From Phorcus lineatus (taxonomy: Eukaryota; Mollusca; Gastropoda; Trochida; Trochidae): 64,000 nt of DNA. The number at the start of each line of letters is the position of its first letter. Positions within the stretch are counted from its first letter, which is position 1. The position numbers and the translations under genes were made by a program. The notes below the pieces were generated by a model that was not told the DNA's origin, ran no database searches, and worked only from the letters and a program-made list of their open reading frames with translations. The DNA is taken from the NCBI GenBank assembly GCA_921293015.1, contig OV121087.1:37679235-37743234 (forward strand), read 5' to 3'. Shown here one piece after another: positions 12,239 to 27,300 of this stretch.

Positions 12239-15200
12239 CTGGAAAATGATGGCAATAATAAGTGCTCATGAATGCGAATCATCGTCAAACAGTTATCCGA
12301 AAATAACAAAAGTTAACACCTTTTAACACTACTGTATCCAATTCCGTCCGTACTATACAAAATCCATAAAATTATTAAGTGTCTTTTCGTATCATTAACA
12401 TCATATGTTAGGAAAAAAAATTCATTATGCGTGCCTTTGGCCTTTAACATATAAATGCATGGTATATCCTCCCTGAAGGATTATATGATAAAGTCAATGT
12501 TCATGTTACATGGAATATAATAAATGACTCTCAAAATGATAATTTGCCCTAACTCGAGGACAAACTAACTATATTCCCAAAAATGTATGTAATGAATAAA
12601 TTAACTTAAACGTTTTAGCTATATTGATTTATATAATCATTCATTCCAATAATATATTTCGTTAATATGGGTATATAAAACATGAATTAACATGACACAC
12701 CTCTTTTAAAGGGTCCCCATTTTCAATATCCCTTGGAATGCTGAAGACATTGCGTAATTTAAATCCAGACAGGGTATCCTTCCGACTGAGAACATTAACC
12801 ACAGCAAATTCCAATAAGGCTGCGAAAACGAACACCTGACACGTGGATGTCCATACGTCTATAGCTTTGATGTATGACACACGTGGAAGCGAGGCTTTGA
12901 CCGTTGAACTTTGCGTTGTCATGGTGAGCACTGTGAGGACACCCAATGAGATTCGACCAGGGACAGAGTTGACAGTCAACCAGAAGGAAATCCAGGACAA
13001 CATGACAATGAGGATACTGGGAATGTACATCTGCACTACGTAGTAACCTACATTCCTCGCCAGGAAGAAGTCAGCCTGTAGACAACTGTGCTCACCTGTG
13101 TTTGAAAACAAACGTAATTTGTTTGATTATAAGATTAAACACAGTTTCTTTACCGTCTTTATTCTTCACAATAATATGCCATTTACAAGAATTTTCAGAT
13201 TATATTTATGACAAGGGACCGGTTAAGGGAAAGCAAGCAGACATACGATAAATAAGAGATAAATGAAGAATCAGTGAGTGGTGGGTTAAAGAGCCTGACC
13301 TATTGGCATGCGGTCCTCGATAGGACTGTCCTTTTACAAACCATTTACAGAGGATCAGTTTGGAAAACCAGCGAAATAAAAGAGGGAGCTAATCACTGAT
13401 CGAAACGAGCTGAATTGGCTTTGAGTAGGTGGTAAGAACAAGAGTGGACAGAGCATTAATAGTTTATCAGCTTTGAATTTGAAATGATTCCAAATAATGA
13501 GGCCACGTGTGTGTGGTTGTAGATAGCTAGTTTTATACATTGTCTCATCTAATGTTGTATTTAGGGACTGTGGTGACGTGTAAAGGTAAAAGAGCTGATG
13601 AAGCTGGTGAATATCAGCAGAGGTAGGTGAATCTCATTATTTCTATTTCAAAGATATATACTACTGTATACCACTGTTATATCAAGACGATTAGAGACGG
13701 TTTTTGATGCATTTCCTATCAGAGAGGTAGGTGAAACTAATTTTTTCCCCATCATGTTTCAAAGACATATACTCTTATAGTATATCCTCGTTATATCATG
13801 CCGATTGGAGACGGTTTTAGGCGAATGTCCTTTCAGAGTGGTAGGGGAATATCATTATTTCTATTTCAATGATATATGCTACAATATACCACTGTTATTG
13901 AAAAACGATTTGTGATAAATCTATGCTCATAATGGACCATCTCACAAAAGCTGAATTTATAAAACATTTCACTTTATCATAGCATAAGATGTACTTATCA
14001 TTAGCATGGAATGTACAGTTACGAAAGTTCATAAAACTGGCAACGATTAGTTTTTTCGTACCCGTATTTTGGTGGTATTTCTTTTTGCATCTACTTGGTC
14101 TTTGACCTGTGACCTCAAACTGGGGAAGTTCTACAATGTCATTAACAATGACTGGTTCTATCCCTGTTGAGTTCATCCATTCTAGGTGCAGCTTGTCATT
14201 TGTGTAACCAACTGAAAATATAAACATGCGTCATAAAGCGAACACATCAATGATTTGTCATTCGATTTCCAATTTAGTGAGAGGTTCATATACATATGTA
14301 TTATATTAGATGGGTCGTTAGCAATTGAACCGCACCTGAAGTGCCTATTGATAGACAAGGTAATGGGACTTGTCAATCGCCTCACCATGCTAATGAGATG
14401 TTGGCAATTAACTGCTAACAAAGACATCTCATTTTGAACGTCTGACTCCCGAGTTGTACTGAAAGGCTCAATATTCTATATTTGTCACAATCCAGATTTA
14501 CTATTCTCTTTTAAATTGACTCGGGAGTATTAGTATTCCCATCAGTGCCGTGACATATCCGTATTTCCACATGACCGGTTCTGATTAAAGATCGTACATC
14601 TGACTTACACCAATCCAATGCATATACTTACAGCTCATAATCTGGAGAGGACAAAACTGCTTGTCAAAAGGATAATATCGTAAGTTCATCGGACAACTCA
14701 ATGTCATTGATAATCTGAAATGAAAGTGGAAGTAATCAAAGTAAGTAAATAATCACAAAGTGTCTCACCGGTGTTAGTTTGATTAAACTTTCATGAACAT
14801 AGAACATTACCCCCACCTATGATAGTGAGACGAAGGAGATCAATTTACTATTTTTTGATAATTTGGTAGAATGAATATACTTTAATAGTGAATTAAAAGA
14901 GGTGTGTTGACAACAAACCTGTTTACTGCCAATCATTTTAATCAAAGGCAAATTGCCGGAGATGTAGCAAAATAATCTGAAATCATCAAAGTGAAGAGTG
15001 ACCTCGAAAATATAGTCAAGGTCACACAAATTGAAAGGTGTCTGTGTATTTTCCAAGTGTAGGTTTTCATCATATTTGAAGACCTCGGTGCCACATTTCA
15101 TAAGATACAGCGTATGAATCGTGACGTATGGACACCGCAGAAAATAATGAGCCCCGTTCCCTCTAATTTAGGTGAGGTGAGTTGGTGTTTAACGCCGCTT

Positions 15201-18200
15201 TCAAGATTATTTCACTTATATAGCCATTGTGGCTATGCATTGCGGTGAAACCTGCGAGCATCGACTTGAACTAGCGAACCATGGGTGGTACTGCGCTGAA
15301 ATTCAGTGTAGCATTGCACCCAAACCTGACTGCGTGTAGAACAGTTCTCTACTGCAGACAAAGTTGCCAAGCCTCTGGCGGGATTCGAACCACGGAACTC
15401 TTGATCAGAAGCCGCCCTCTAATTTAAAGATGTTCTCTCTTGAATGATGATTCTGTTCATATCTTTGATACTCAAACAACTGTTGAAATTTTGGAATGAT
15501 ATGAGCTCTTCAACGTTTTACTGATGAATTAATCAATGAGTAGTCCAACTGATAAAACGAAGCACAAACTTATACTGAAGTGACAAGTAGTATTTTCAAA
15601 ATTCGAAAAGAAAATGTAGCGATCAATCGTACATAGCTTTAAACTTTAAACTGTTATATAAGTCATAGTATAAACTTACCTTGAAATATACAGTATTTTC
15701 CCATCAGGGTACAGTCTCATCATTTGGTTTGGCATCATGACCGAATGGACGGATGCATGTTTTTCATTCGGAAAGAAAATATCCGGGACCCAAATTCGTT
15801 CAATATTTTGTGAATCGAATTCCAAGTATGTCAAATTCCCGAAGAACTGACTGAATTGAAGTCTCACAAGTCTTGTATCCCACCATTGCAGGTTTAGTAA
15901 GATGCTGACGGTGAAATCCTGAAATAATAAGTAGCTATTACCATACATTGTAAATGTTAAATAGCTCATAGATTTTGATACGGATGGAGTAGCGGTTGAA
16001 TAAGTTTATGGGCACTATAGTGCACACATTTTCGCGCTCAATTGGGATAATCAAGAACAAATGAGTACAAGTGCACTCACTTTAGTTTTCTATTGATCTT
16101 ATGAATTACATATCATTCCTTACAATTAACCTGCAATCTATAATGACACATTAAGGCGACCGAAGTCACAAAGGGTGTAAAAATTCTAAATGTTGTTTGT
16201 GTACAAATCGGAAACATTAATGCTGAAAACGGCTGATCTAGGAATATGTAAATCTTTTAAAGAAAGTGTAATCTCTTAACTGAGAACAAAGGATGAGATA
16301 TTCGATATTCAGATAAATGTGTAACTTCACACATTTCATAAACACAGTTTTATCTTTGCTGTTGTATCAACCATAGAGGCTTACGTTTTAGGGTTTTTCT
16401 GCTGTATGCAACATTTTATATTGTCGATATCAGAGTTCAGGTGTATATACTGCAACGTTGCATTAAATACTTCCGGTCTTTTAGAATTAACTCTATAGAT
16501 GACTAAGTGCACATTTATCAAATATAGTATATGGTAAATTACCTTAGTGACGTCGGTTATCAATAACTAGTCCTATGCATTATTGGTGCATTATTTCTAC
16601 CTAAGAAATATTGGTGTACGCTGGCGCCTTTAAATAGTCATATTTGTTGACGATAAGCAATTAGATCCAATGTAAAGACTGAACGTTCATCATCTTCTAT
16701 AGCCAACTCACAATCAAAGATCATAGCTGAGCTCAAAATTATAACTAGCGTGCTTCGCGAAAATCGAAAATTATCATTCTGTGAAACTCGTCCTGAGATT
16801 TATTATCTAAAACATGAACATTTGCATTTCGAGGAAATAAAGAAGGAATCGGATTGCTGAAATCAATCTTACCATATTAGCTTCGTTGATAGAATCTATA
16901 CTGTCAACGTAGAGCATGACTTCGATGTTTGTTGGGTGGTCTAAAAACATGAATGAATTAAGTGAAAATCAAAACTGATATAAGTTAAAGTAAAAACTGC
17001 TCGTAAATGATTTATTTCTAGAATGCATTTAATATTTCATCATTTCGTTTTCGTAACGTTACATTTTCATAATGGATATATGTTCCGACTCTTTGTAGTC
17101 CTGGCATGATATACCAGATATGTCCCCTTTAGTTATTCGAACAGTTTTATGAATGAAAACAATAGTTTCAGTCATGAGTTGCGAGTACACAGACGGTGTA
17201 AAGGACAATTCAAAGAAAAGGCTTTGTCAAGTCTTGCATTGTATCTGAATGACACAAACTACTGAAATAAATTCAGTTCAAAACGAAAACAAAACCTTGC
17301 TGAATCATCAAAATGTTTTCAATGTTTAATCGTAGATGTGTCCGGTTCAAGAGAAATGGAAGTTCAACTGCTTTTGTTTCGAACTGTGTGCTAATGGAAT
17401 GGCACCTAGTTAACCTTTGCTGCCATTAAAAAAACCGTTTATGTTTAATGGATAATGATTGTACATATTGTGAACAACTCTGAGAATTCGCGGGAATGTA
17501 CAATGAAAAATACATCCATTATGTAACTGCATTGTAGGAACACCGATTTACCTATATTCAAGTCTATCTCACATATAAATTGCATTCGACAATGCTATCG
17601 AATTGGGTTTTAGAAAATTCAAAGTTTATATAGATTTCTCACAAGTATTAAGCTAGGATTACTGCTGCAATAGCACATGTAGCTAAATGAGTTTATACGA
17701 TTAGGGCGACTTGTAAAATTATGAAATATTTTTAAATTGTCTACACATCAGTGTCGTTCTTTTTAATTGTTTCAAATTTCAAAATTTTCCTTTTCAGTAA
17801 AACAAATCAACTGTAGTTAATGTAAACAAACTAGGTTATTTCACACTCACTATGAATTGGCTTTCAAACAGCAATGCATACCCTATGATACCCTACAATA
17901 TGAACCATAATAAGGCAAAGATTAACTGAATATAAAATGTAGCAATCCATCAAACGTCGACTGCCTTCTATAAGGTCGCATGCAAACATGCTGTAAAGCA
18001 AAAGCGAAGGGATTCATTAAGTGATGTAATAAAACCATTATATCGAAGAGAAAATGAACCTATAAGTAATAACTTAATGAAATAATTAACCGTACAATGC
18101 TTAGCTGGCTTTTATGAGCTTAATTACCTGTTTCATCTTTCATATAACGAATAGGTACACATAAAAGCTAAGAAGAAAGGCACTCTCTGGAAATTGATTG

Positions 18201-18292
18201 TACTTGAAAGAGGTACTTCAACCGCTAAGTTATCTGAGAAATAGGTTTTTCGAATTTATCCGTGATCCTTAAAATACGCAGCAGTTATCAAT

Positions 18293-18334
<42 letters not shown>

Positions 18335-21300
18335 AGCATTATCATCATCATCATCATCATCATCATAATCTTTAAGTATCTGCAAGTAACATGCAAGTAA
18401 AATGCAAAAGGAAAACCTATCGAATCGGGATAAATGATCCTAGTTTATAGAATATATGTGTAACAATCATGTTGAAAAATCGGGATTGATAGCCTTTACG
18501 TCTTCCGTCTCAGTATGAAAATATCTTTCATCGAACGGAATATTGCTACAACGCTGATTCGCCAAGTCCGTTACAATGTAGATACGCCTTTTTTCCAGTG
18601 ATAACATGTGATTTGTACGAAGAAAAACGAGCTTTGGCTTAGGAATTTAAAACTATGCATGTTAGACTAAGTGTGAGTAATGCGTACTCACAAAAGTAAA
18701 CGTTACTGCTCTCTAAGACAGTAAAATACAAAATGAAGGCTTCAGTGGATATTTCGGTGGAATCGATTTAACGTTGCTTGTATGAGATGGCCCGTGTAGG
18801 AATAGGATAACATTTTATTACCTCATGCATAAAAAGTGAACAGCTTATCTTGAAACCTAACCCAGATCCCTCGACCCATAGGAAATTAAGCACTAGAAGG
18901 GTGGTCATTAGATCTCGCAGCTATTTTGGGCAAAGTTTGAAGGTTTTTATCGTTGAAGTTGAGATAAGAAAGTTGATGGTAACCTAGAAGCCCAGGAGGT
19001 AGTGACGTCAGCACCATAGAGGACTGAAAGTTCTACAGAGATTTCAATTCTTATCAGTCATTTTGAATTTCTGATAAAAGATACAACAAATCAAACTGAT
19101 GGTTTACTTTTTGATATCGATGTCATTCACACCATCAGGTGCATTTCAGGAACGAAATATAATTTTAGGTGTTTAGACGTGATATCGTACAACAGACAGC
19201 TGTGTTAAACTCAATGGTTTACCGGTAAAGGTAATTTTGAATAGAGGTCTAAAGGGTATCTGCATTTATCATTTGATACAAATGAACACAACACAAATGA
19301 ATTCATCTTGAAAAAACACTTTCATATTACACCAAGCTCATATCAAGTCTAAAGTTTCGCTTAATGTTGTGTGCACAAAAACACAAAACGCAGAAATTAT
19401 GTTTAAAAACTATTGCAGCAAATTTTAAAATTTTGATTTTTTATAAACGAACATTCTTACGTTCTGAACTCGCTGCATTCTCAAAGCGAGAGTGATTCTG
19501 GTTCCAAAACGGAAAAACGTAAAAAGGTACGCCTATAAAAAAAGTTGACTGATAAAAGCGAATTTAATTATTAAACGCATAAATTAAGTTTGTAAACTAA
19601 TGCAGAATTTTTTTTTTTAATTTTTAATTTTATAAATTAATATTCCGACGCTCTGAACATATACTGTATGTGAAGTTCACGCCATGCAGGTGCATTCCCA
19701 AAGCGAGAGTTATTTTGGTTCCAAAACGGAAAAACGTAAAAAGGTACACCTATGTTGAAGTTTACTGATAAAACCGAAGTTAGTTCTTAACGAACTCTGC
19801 ATTTATCATTCAATATACCATATGAGGTGCTGGGGTCTACCGCTGGAATTCGGAGACGACACAAATTTATGTAAAAGAGAAGTTTATAATACTATCCGTT
19901 GAATGAGATCTTGTAAATGTATAGTGTCGTTACAAACCAGATGTGGAATTTATATAGACGTATATACAAACAACTAATTAAAATATCAAATTCCAAGTGC
20001 ATAACAAAATAAAACACAACAGTGTAACCAGTCTGAATGAAAGGCATAGAACTCTTAAAATATTGACTCTACCGGTATAAAAACTCGTGGATGGTTTAAC
20101 CTCTAGCCGTCTTACAGAAGTCCCTATTTGATATAAACCCGCTAACCAATCCCAAGGCCTAAAAGTTAAGGCATTCGGTGACCGTACATAATCCTAAAAA
20201 TGCTCGTACTAAACGATCATTCTTTTGAACACGATGATGTGATTGGTCAGCTTATAGATAGGTTTTGTTGGCACTTAACCGGTGAAAGTATGTTAAGGAA
20301 CGACTTCGTAGCTCGGCATATAGTCAATGTTTCAAAACCTATTCCTTGGAAAAAAATCGATTGTATATTTAACCGGAGTGCCACATGCATAGAACACATT
20401 TATAAAACATCCAGCAATGATACATGCTGTGATGCAATATAAAATAAGCGCATGATTATATCATAAACAAACTTACCTGTGTTAAAATCTGGCGGTGTAT
20501 GTTTTACATCTTGATTACCTGTCGTAGCCTGGTTTAGTAGGAGGTCTAGTAACTCCGATCTGAAAAAAGGGGAATTTAGATTCTGGTTAGTTACAAGCAA
20601 GTATCAAAATACATGTAGGTAAAAAAAACGTTTAAAAAGAATAGACAAATGACAAAAAGAGGAAATAGAGAAACAAGTGATCGTTAAGGAGGGCTGATAA
20701 AGGAAAGCGAATGATTGTGATATATTTCACCATCATCATCATCATTATCATAATCTTAATTATTGTAATCGTGTTTTTTTAATGATTGCGTTACCGTAAC
20801 GTAATAGTTTACATAAGCAGATATGAACATGGTGCACCGAACGTGTACATACAGGACTGGTTTACATTACAGTAAACTTAACAGAAATCTATGATATTTC
20901 TTATACGTCTGTTTTATCTTATTGCATGTCATGTACCGGTTTCTGTGGGTAAGTAAAATAATCATTTAACGTAGGGAATATGTAAATTACAAGCATTCAA
21001 TACCCTCGTCCAAAGCCAATGGTATGTAAGAAGAACAAAAGGCAATAGTAATATTTGTGTTAGAAAACACATTGTTGTCGACATGATCAATATAATTTAT
21101 AGAGAATTTGTTAAATTTCACATGGCACAAGCACATGACTTGTATGATATTTTTACTTATCTTAATCTAAACAACTTTTAAGCAAATGTTGGAGGATAAA
21201 GTTGGAAATACAGAAAAGAAAGACAAATGACCAACACTCTTTTCAATGTACCAAAGTACAAAGTATTCTCTTGTATGAAAGGGATGAATAAATAGCCAAA

Positions 21301-24300
21301 TGCACATGGCTTATACCGATACCTCTAAAATTTACCTCATTCAATTTGGTGGCAGGGGTTTAATAACCCTTTTTTAGACGAATGTATACAAGATGAAAGT
21401 GTTGATCAAAACTACATTATTTCTCAATATTAACCAATTTACTGCCCTGAAAAAAAATCTTTTGATTCGATATCAGCGATTTCAGTTGAAAGAAAGGTTT
21501 ATCTGGACACTTGTTAATAGAAAATCCGAGTGATTCGAATTCTTAACACTAATTCCCAAGAGTGCATGATATGAAATCCGTTTCCGTCTTGATAATTTCC
21601 AGACCCGAGGTGAATATTATCATTATTGATTACCCATCCCTTGGAGAAAACACCGTTTGTTGATATTAACGAATGGTTTAAGGAGCTCGGCCTTAAATAT
21701 TGATATACATGTGGGTTGTCATGTAGAATATCAACGTCTGGCTGTTGCTTGATTTGAATAACGAAGCTGCATTTACATTCGAAAATTGCTGAAAGTTTTT
21801 ACATGAATTTTAAACTCGGACAAGACATTCACAGCTCTTGAAATGCCATTTCATGGAAAGCTATACTAAAGGTTCTTCACGATTGGGTATAGATGAAGGG
21901 ACTTTTGTATGTATGTAAGAAAGGTATATGAAAAACATACTTTCGAATATGAGCACCTTTCATTATGAACATGACAAATTGATCATTCTATTCATTGGAA
22001 AAAATCCTGCATTATCAATAGTAGCAAAAGCTTTTATTCCTAAACATTTAGACTGAATTATTTAAAGGAGATAATTCCGCTTTCTCGTAATGTCACGAAT
22101 CGTGAAATTCACATGTAGAAGTACTGGCATGATTGTGCAGATGACAATACTTACAATTCCTTACAATAATGTTCCCTTGATAAAACATCATTTCTCTGCC
22201 TGGCGTAAAACTTTTTTACACATAAGAATCTGTTTCCGATTTACTGTTGTTACATTATGCTCAAGGGTATGAATTTCTTCAATAGATGGATGTCTTTCAT
22301 TGGGGCAATCCTGCATTCTTTCTGGGCATTATAAGGCTAATCAAACAGGCATATTAGAGTTTAAGGGTGAGCAGCTAATGTGGTAACAGCCTGTCGTAAA
22401 TATCAGAAAAGGTCAGAAAAAATTGCTCTTCCAAATCGACTTTATAGCCTTCCAATTACAGATTTTATTACAGGGTAAAATATTGGCTAACGACCATTGT
22501 GCAATGGCTTAATGATCATGTCTTTGTAACACTACTCAAGAACAAAGGATGAGCACTGAAATAAACAAGTAATATTGCTTCAGGGTCAAATAAATCAATT
22601 CCTGTAATGGGTGTTGTAAGAACTTTTCTGCATAAAAGCGCATAAGGACCATTAGCCACGGCTTTATTAAAGGGAAAGCTTTTAGCGGAAATAATACTGC
22701 TTGCACTGCAGAGTTTAAATTTGCAGTCGTTTGGATAAAGTGTTTTCCCGCTTTGTAATATTGATAAGGTAAAGTTAGGCGCAGTGCCGTAAGTAAAGCT
22801 TGGATACCTCTTATGCTCTCCTAATAACCTGAGTAAATAACACGGAATATAACTTTTACATGAGGTTTCACAGACATTTGAAGAATTGGTCTTTTTTCAA
22901 AGAAAACACATTAAAGTTGAGCGAAATCAGCTCCGTGGAAAAGAACTGTTAAAAGTGATGCCATGTCTTCTTTGGTTAGAATTACCTTCATTTTGGACAT
23001 GAAATTGCGCGACATTTACGTCAGAATGAATACAAATGGAACATATTACATACGATGAATGTGGAAAACTTGAGTAAGCAAAAGTGCCTTCCTCAAATCT
23101 GAAAATAAGTTCATAAAACATCACAAGTTTGTGAAAAGTATTTCTTTGAGTTCTTGTGAAGAAGTGAAATATTTTTATGGGGATCGTTACAAATACAACA
23201 GCAAGATCATTCTGAAATGCTCTAAAGTGACTACCCGATGGCTACTCTGTTGTTTACGATGCCCACTCTCTGTATACTGTAGAACTCTTTAATACCAACA
23301 GTTTTAAGTTTGATTTTTCCAACATCGATATTGTACAACAATTAACGTATTTCATTAAAAGTCATCATTCCATACATTGTATAATGCATCGGGTAAACTA
23401 AATTAAAATATACTCTGCTAACCAGAATAACTATGGCGTAACTCGGACTAATGACTACCGATCGCCACCCAGACCCACTTGCTATATATTTAGCTTAATT
23501 AGGGACAGGTAGTTGTTGAATACTTTCTCATCAGCGGGGAGTAAGGGGCGAGTACTTGTGCCATACATCTGTCTGTATTCTTCTTCATTGCTTTTGACAG
23601 TGCACGTCAGACGTTCCTAGAATAAACCGGGATATTATTCTCCCCTTACTGGTGATTTGTTAAAACGCCCACTCTTGATTAGGACACAGGTAGATGCGTA
23701 CTGTACATATGCAAAAAGTGATTTATTTTCATGCTGATTTTCTTGAAAATTAAAATTAATCCATCAAGTGGACTTATAACGAATTGATGGTTTTCACAAG
23801 TACTAAAATCGACATACCAATATGATATCCAAGTAATTTACATCAAAGGAAATTATTACTCCTTGATACAAACATTTAATAAAAAATACCCTAGTATGGA
23901 TGTCTCGAAGTAATTAATTACTGATTTGATTAATAAAAATATATCTATATTTTGGTTACAGACTTTTAGTCTCTTAGAAGCAGAGTAATCAAATTTCGAT
24001 ACATTACATTAAATATTTCATGTAGCAAAACACAATTAATCATTCACCTTTTGGTTAAATAAAATCTTGTAAAGGATGATCTACAATAAATTCTAAAGTA
24101 AAAATATTTGTATCTTATCCCGAGTTCTTGTAAAAATACTTCATAATAGCGAAACTGAATCTTTGCTTTCATGTGTATGTGAATACAAATTTTGAAAGGC
24201 ACTGTCATTTAGATCTACTCGCACTTAGGTAATTCTTCTCATTAGTACCCCCGACCGTACAGACACAAGCTTCAAACAGCTAGATGTCTATCTTCGTCTG

Positions 24301-27300
24301 GTCGATGTCAGAGGCCAAGACCCGCCATTACAAGACTTCAAAACGAGGCTCGATAATCACGTGGTCTGATTGATTTGAAGCTGGTTTTTCTCACTGTGTC
24401 TGAAGTGAAGGATTAACTCCTATTCAGAAACAACTGAAATAACTAGGGGCAACTCATACACTCTAATCTCGTCTCATTCCCTTGATAAAGCAAATGATAA
24501 CAAACAACCAAAATAAATAATAGCGTCTGAATGTAAAGGGCACATGTAGATGCTTTATGACGTCTACCCAGACAGCCTCAATTAAAAGGAAACTAAAATG
24601 TAATTATTTTACGTGTGATGATGGCAATTGTTGTACAATGTTTGTCTACGTCGATAACGTTTTCTTTGGCTTTTACAAGACATTTAATAAATATATGAGC
24701 AGTAATCATTGAATCATATGTTATGAACATATATAACCTCATAACATGTGTTTTAGTCCGGAACATATAAATCATGTTTATCACGATAGAGAGCAAATAT
24801 GGAAAATTTAAATCCTTGTCCTTCAAGTTCTATTGAAACAACGACGAAAGTATTTTTTACACACTTCACCAGAATGGTTTTCCTATGGCCCTGTAAAATC
24901 AACTGGATTTCTTGAAGAAATGTCGTTGATGCGGAAAATGACACTCTTTAAAAGTATGATCAATAATATTTGGCATGCAAAACAAGAGGGGAAACGAAGT
25001 AGTCTTCTTGTCAACACATGTAGCTTCTGCGCATTGCATCAAGGCAATTATTTTCCCATGTAAGTGTTTGATTATTACACTTCGCTAATGAATGGGCATC
25101 TAATAATACCTCTACACTTGAATACAAATATTAAGAAAAAAACATAGGGGATAGATAATGTCAATGATTTAAACAGAACATCAAAGCAACTCATTTCAGA
25201 CACATCGATGTAGTCCTAATTGAACAACATGTGTTATACGTTCATTAATTGATTATTGAATAAAAAAGAAAATTGGGTGCGGGTGGTAGAAATCCCTCTG
25301 AAATTAACATCAAAAGATGTGAAAGTCAATGAAGAACCACTAAGCAGTCAATTTATGATTAATTTCCTCGCATGAATTGAACCTACTGTTGCTTAATGCA
25401 TTTGATCAAAGGCAGAATCTATAAAGATATATCAAGCCTTCTTAATAATGTGAAAGTGTAGAAGTAAAAGGAACGTGTTAAGAACATGTGGAACTTAGGT
25501 ATTCAGCTGGTTTCGTATGAGAGACCTTAACAGTTGACGAAATGGATTTCAACATGGAGAATTTCCCTGAAATAATAGCACCTAATTAACATTCGTTTAT
25601 ATTCATCCATCTCTTGCATCAATCATTCCATGTATTACCAGGCCGATTATGATACATATCACTTATCCTTGACTATGATGCATCGGTCTCGGAATATATT
25701 CATATATCATCACTAATAATTAATATTCGAACATTGAAAATTTCCCTTTATTTTGCTTCAAGTCGATCAGGATAAGTGACCAATAGAAAGTGGTTAATCC
25801 TTCATGAAACGACTTCCTGATTAGTTTGAAAACCAACTAGTTTAAGTTTTCCTGGGATGATTAAGATATTAATCATATAAAGACACAAAATTGTTAAGTA
25901 AAATTTTATCAAGTTGATGGATATATCTTTAAAAGGTTAGCAACACCTTTCAAGCAATGGGATTTAATATGAAATACACTCAAAAAATTTGTTGACAATG
26001 ATAAATGCAGAAGCAGAGATACCGTCTTGGATTGAAAGAAAGATTTGATAAATCAAGTATTTTTAAACATCAACACGTAGAGGTTGTCAATATATTCATG
26101 AAAAAGAAATCTTTAAAAGTTTAAAGCAAACTTTCGTTCACAGTATTTTATACAGAACTTTGTTTGTTGTGATCCAAACCTCCTAATGGCTCCTTGACGT
26201 GTTAAGGAACCGTTTAGGAACGGTGTGAAAATAACGACGTGTCACAAATAATGTCTTTTAGCCAACACAATATTCGTAAAGAGGAGTTAAGCTTTTTGAC
26301 AATAATACTATAAATTCTCATTCACGCAAATTATGAAAACATGAGATATCTTCCATCATTGACGGGTCACAAATCAAGTCTCAGAGCAACACAATTGACG
26401 TGAATAGGAGCTCTTTGCTACGATTCATATTAATTCACATAACACCAAAATATAAGGTCTCTCTGGATTTTTAATACTTTGTAGTCTCTACACTTTCTTA
26501 AAAATGAGCTTCTTGGCATGCTTCTTATCAACACACATTAACACCAAGTAACTTCTATAATGTTCGTCATTCCAAATATTCTTCAAAATTCGTTTGAGCA
26601 GAACCACGGGGCACGCATTTAGGTCTATTTATATTCATAAATAACATGATTGTCTGCAGGGCACCATGATAATGGACCCAAACGAGGATAAATCAGTCTA
26701 CACAAGATATCCAAGCTACAAGAAATACAATTCCATCGTCTAGATAACGCTAAATTACGTGCAAACACATTTATCAACAAGATATGACAAACGAGGTTTT
26801 CATATTTTTTTATAATCTAGATTCTTATTTGATGGAAAATATGGTTAAATTCGTGCATCGTTACGGTTTTTAGACACCTTTACTTGTGTAAATACGCATG
26901 CGGTATGTATATGTCCATCATCATGGACAACTCACTAGAATCACGATTTTCAGGTTTATAGAGATTTCGTTAATCTAAAAAAATTAATGTCAAATAAATG
27001 GGTTGTACAATCGTTTCATTAGTCTTATAATTTGTCTCTTTTACAAACTTTAACAAGGCTAGATTAAAACTTTTATTTCTACTCTTATACATGTATATTT
27101 GCATTTATTATGTTTCATTTCAAGTGTAAGTGTTAACTCATATTTTTCCCGACATAATATTAGTTACAATTGATATTACAAGCAATTCATTTATAAGGAT
27201 ATCAGGTTTCAATGTCCAGTTTTCAAAGGTCAACCTAGCGGTCAAAATAATTATGTTGCTGCTCGACTCGAAAAGGAAAAAAGGTTGGGTTTTTTTTCAG

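Larger units (their letters stand above)
16941..20476 (-). other. Channel intron 2
   Basis: About 3.5 kb between exons 3 and 2. It contains the ATC/AGC microsatellite, the 217-bp duplication and a full CRE-like TGACGTCA at about 19003. No additional exon with matching phases was seen. Confidence 0.75.

Noticed and set aside
12111-13043. Plus-strand frames over the channel gene
   Set aside because: They are antisense shadows of exons 7 and 8, which have matching phases and conserved channel motifs.
19000-19030. RE1/NRSF-like half site (gtcagcaccatag)
   Set aside because: Only half of the motif matches, so there is not enough to call neuronal silencing control.
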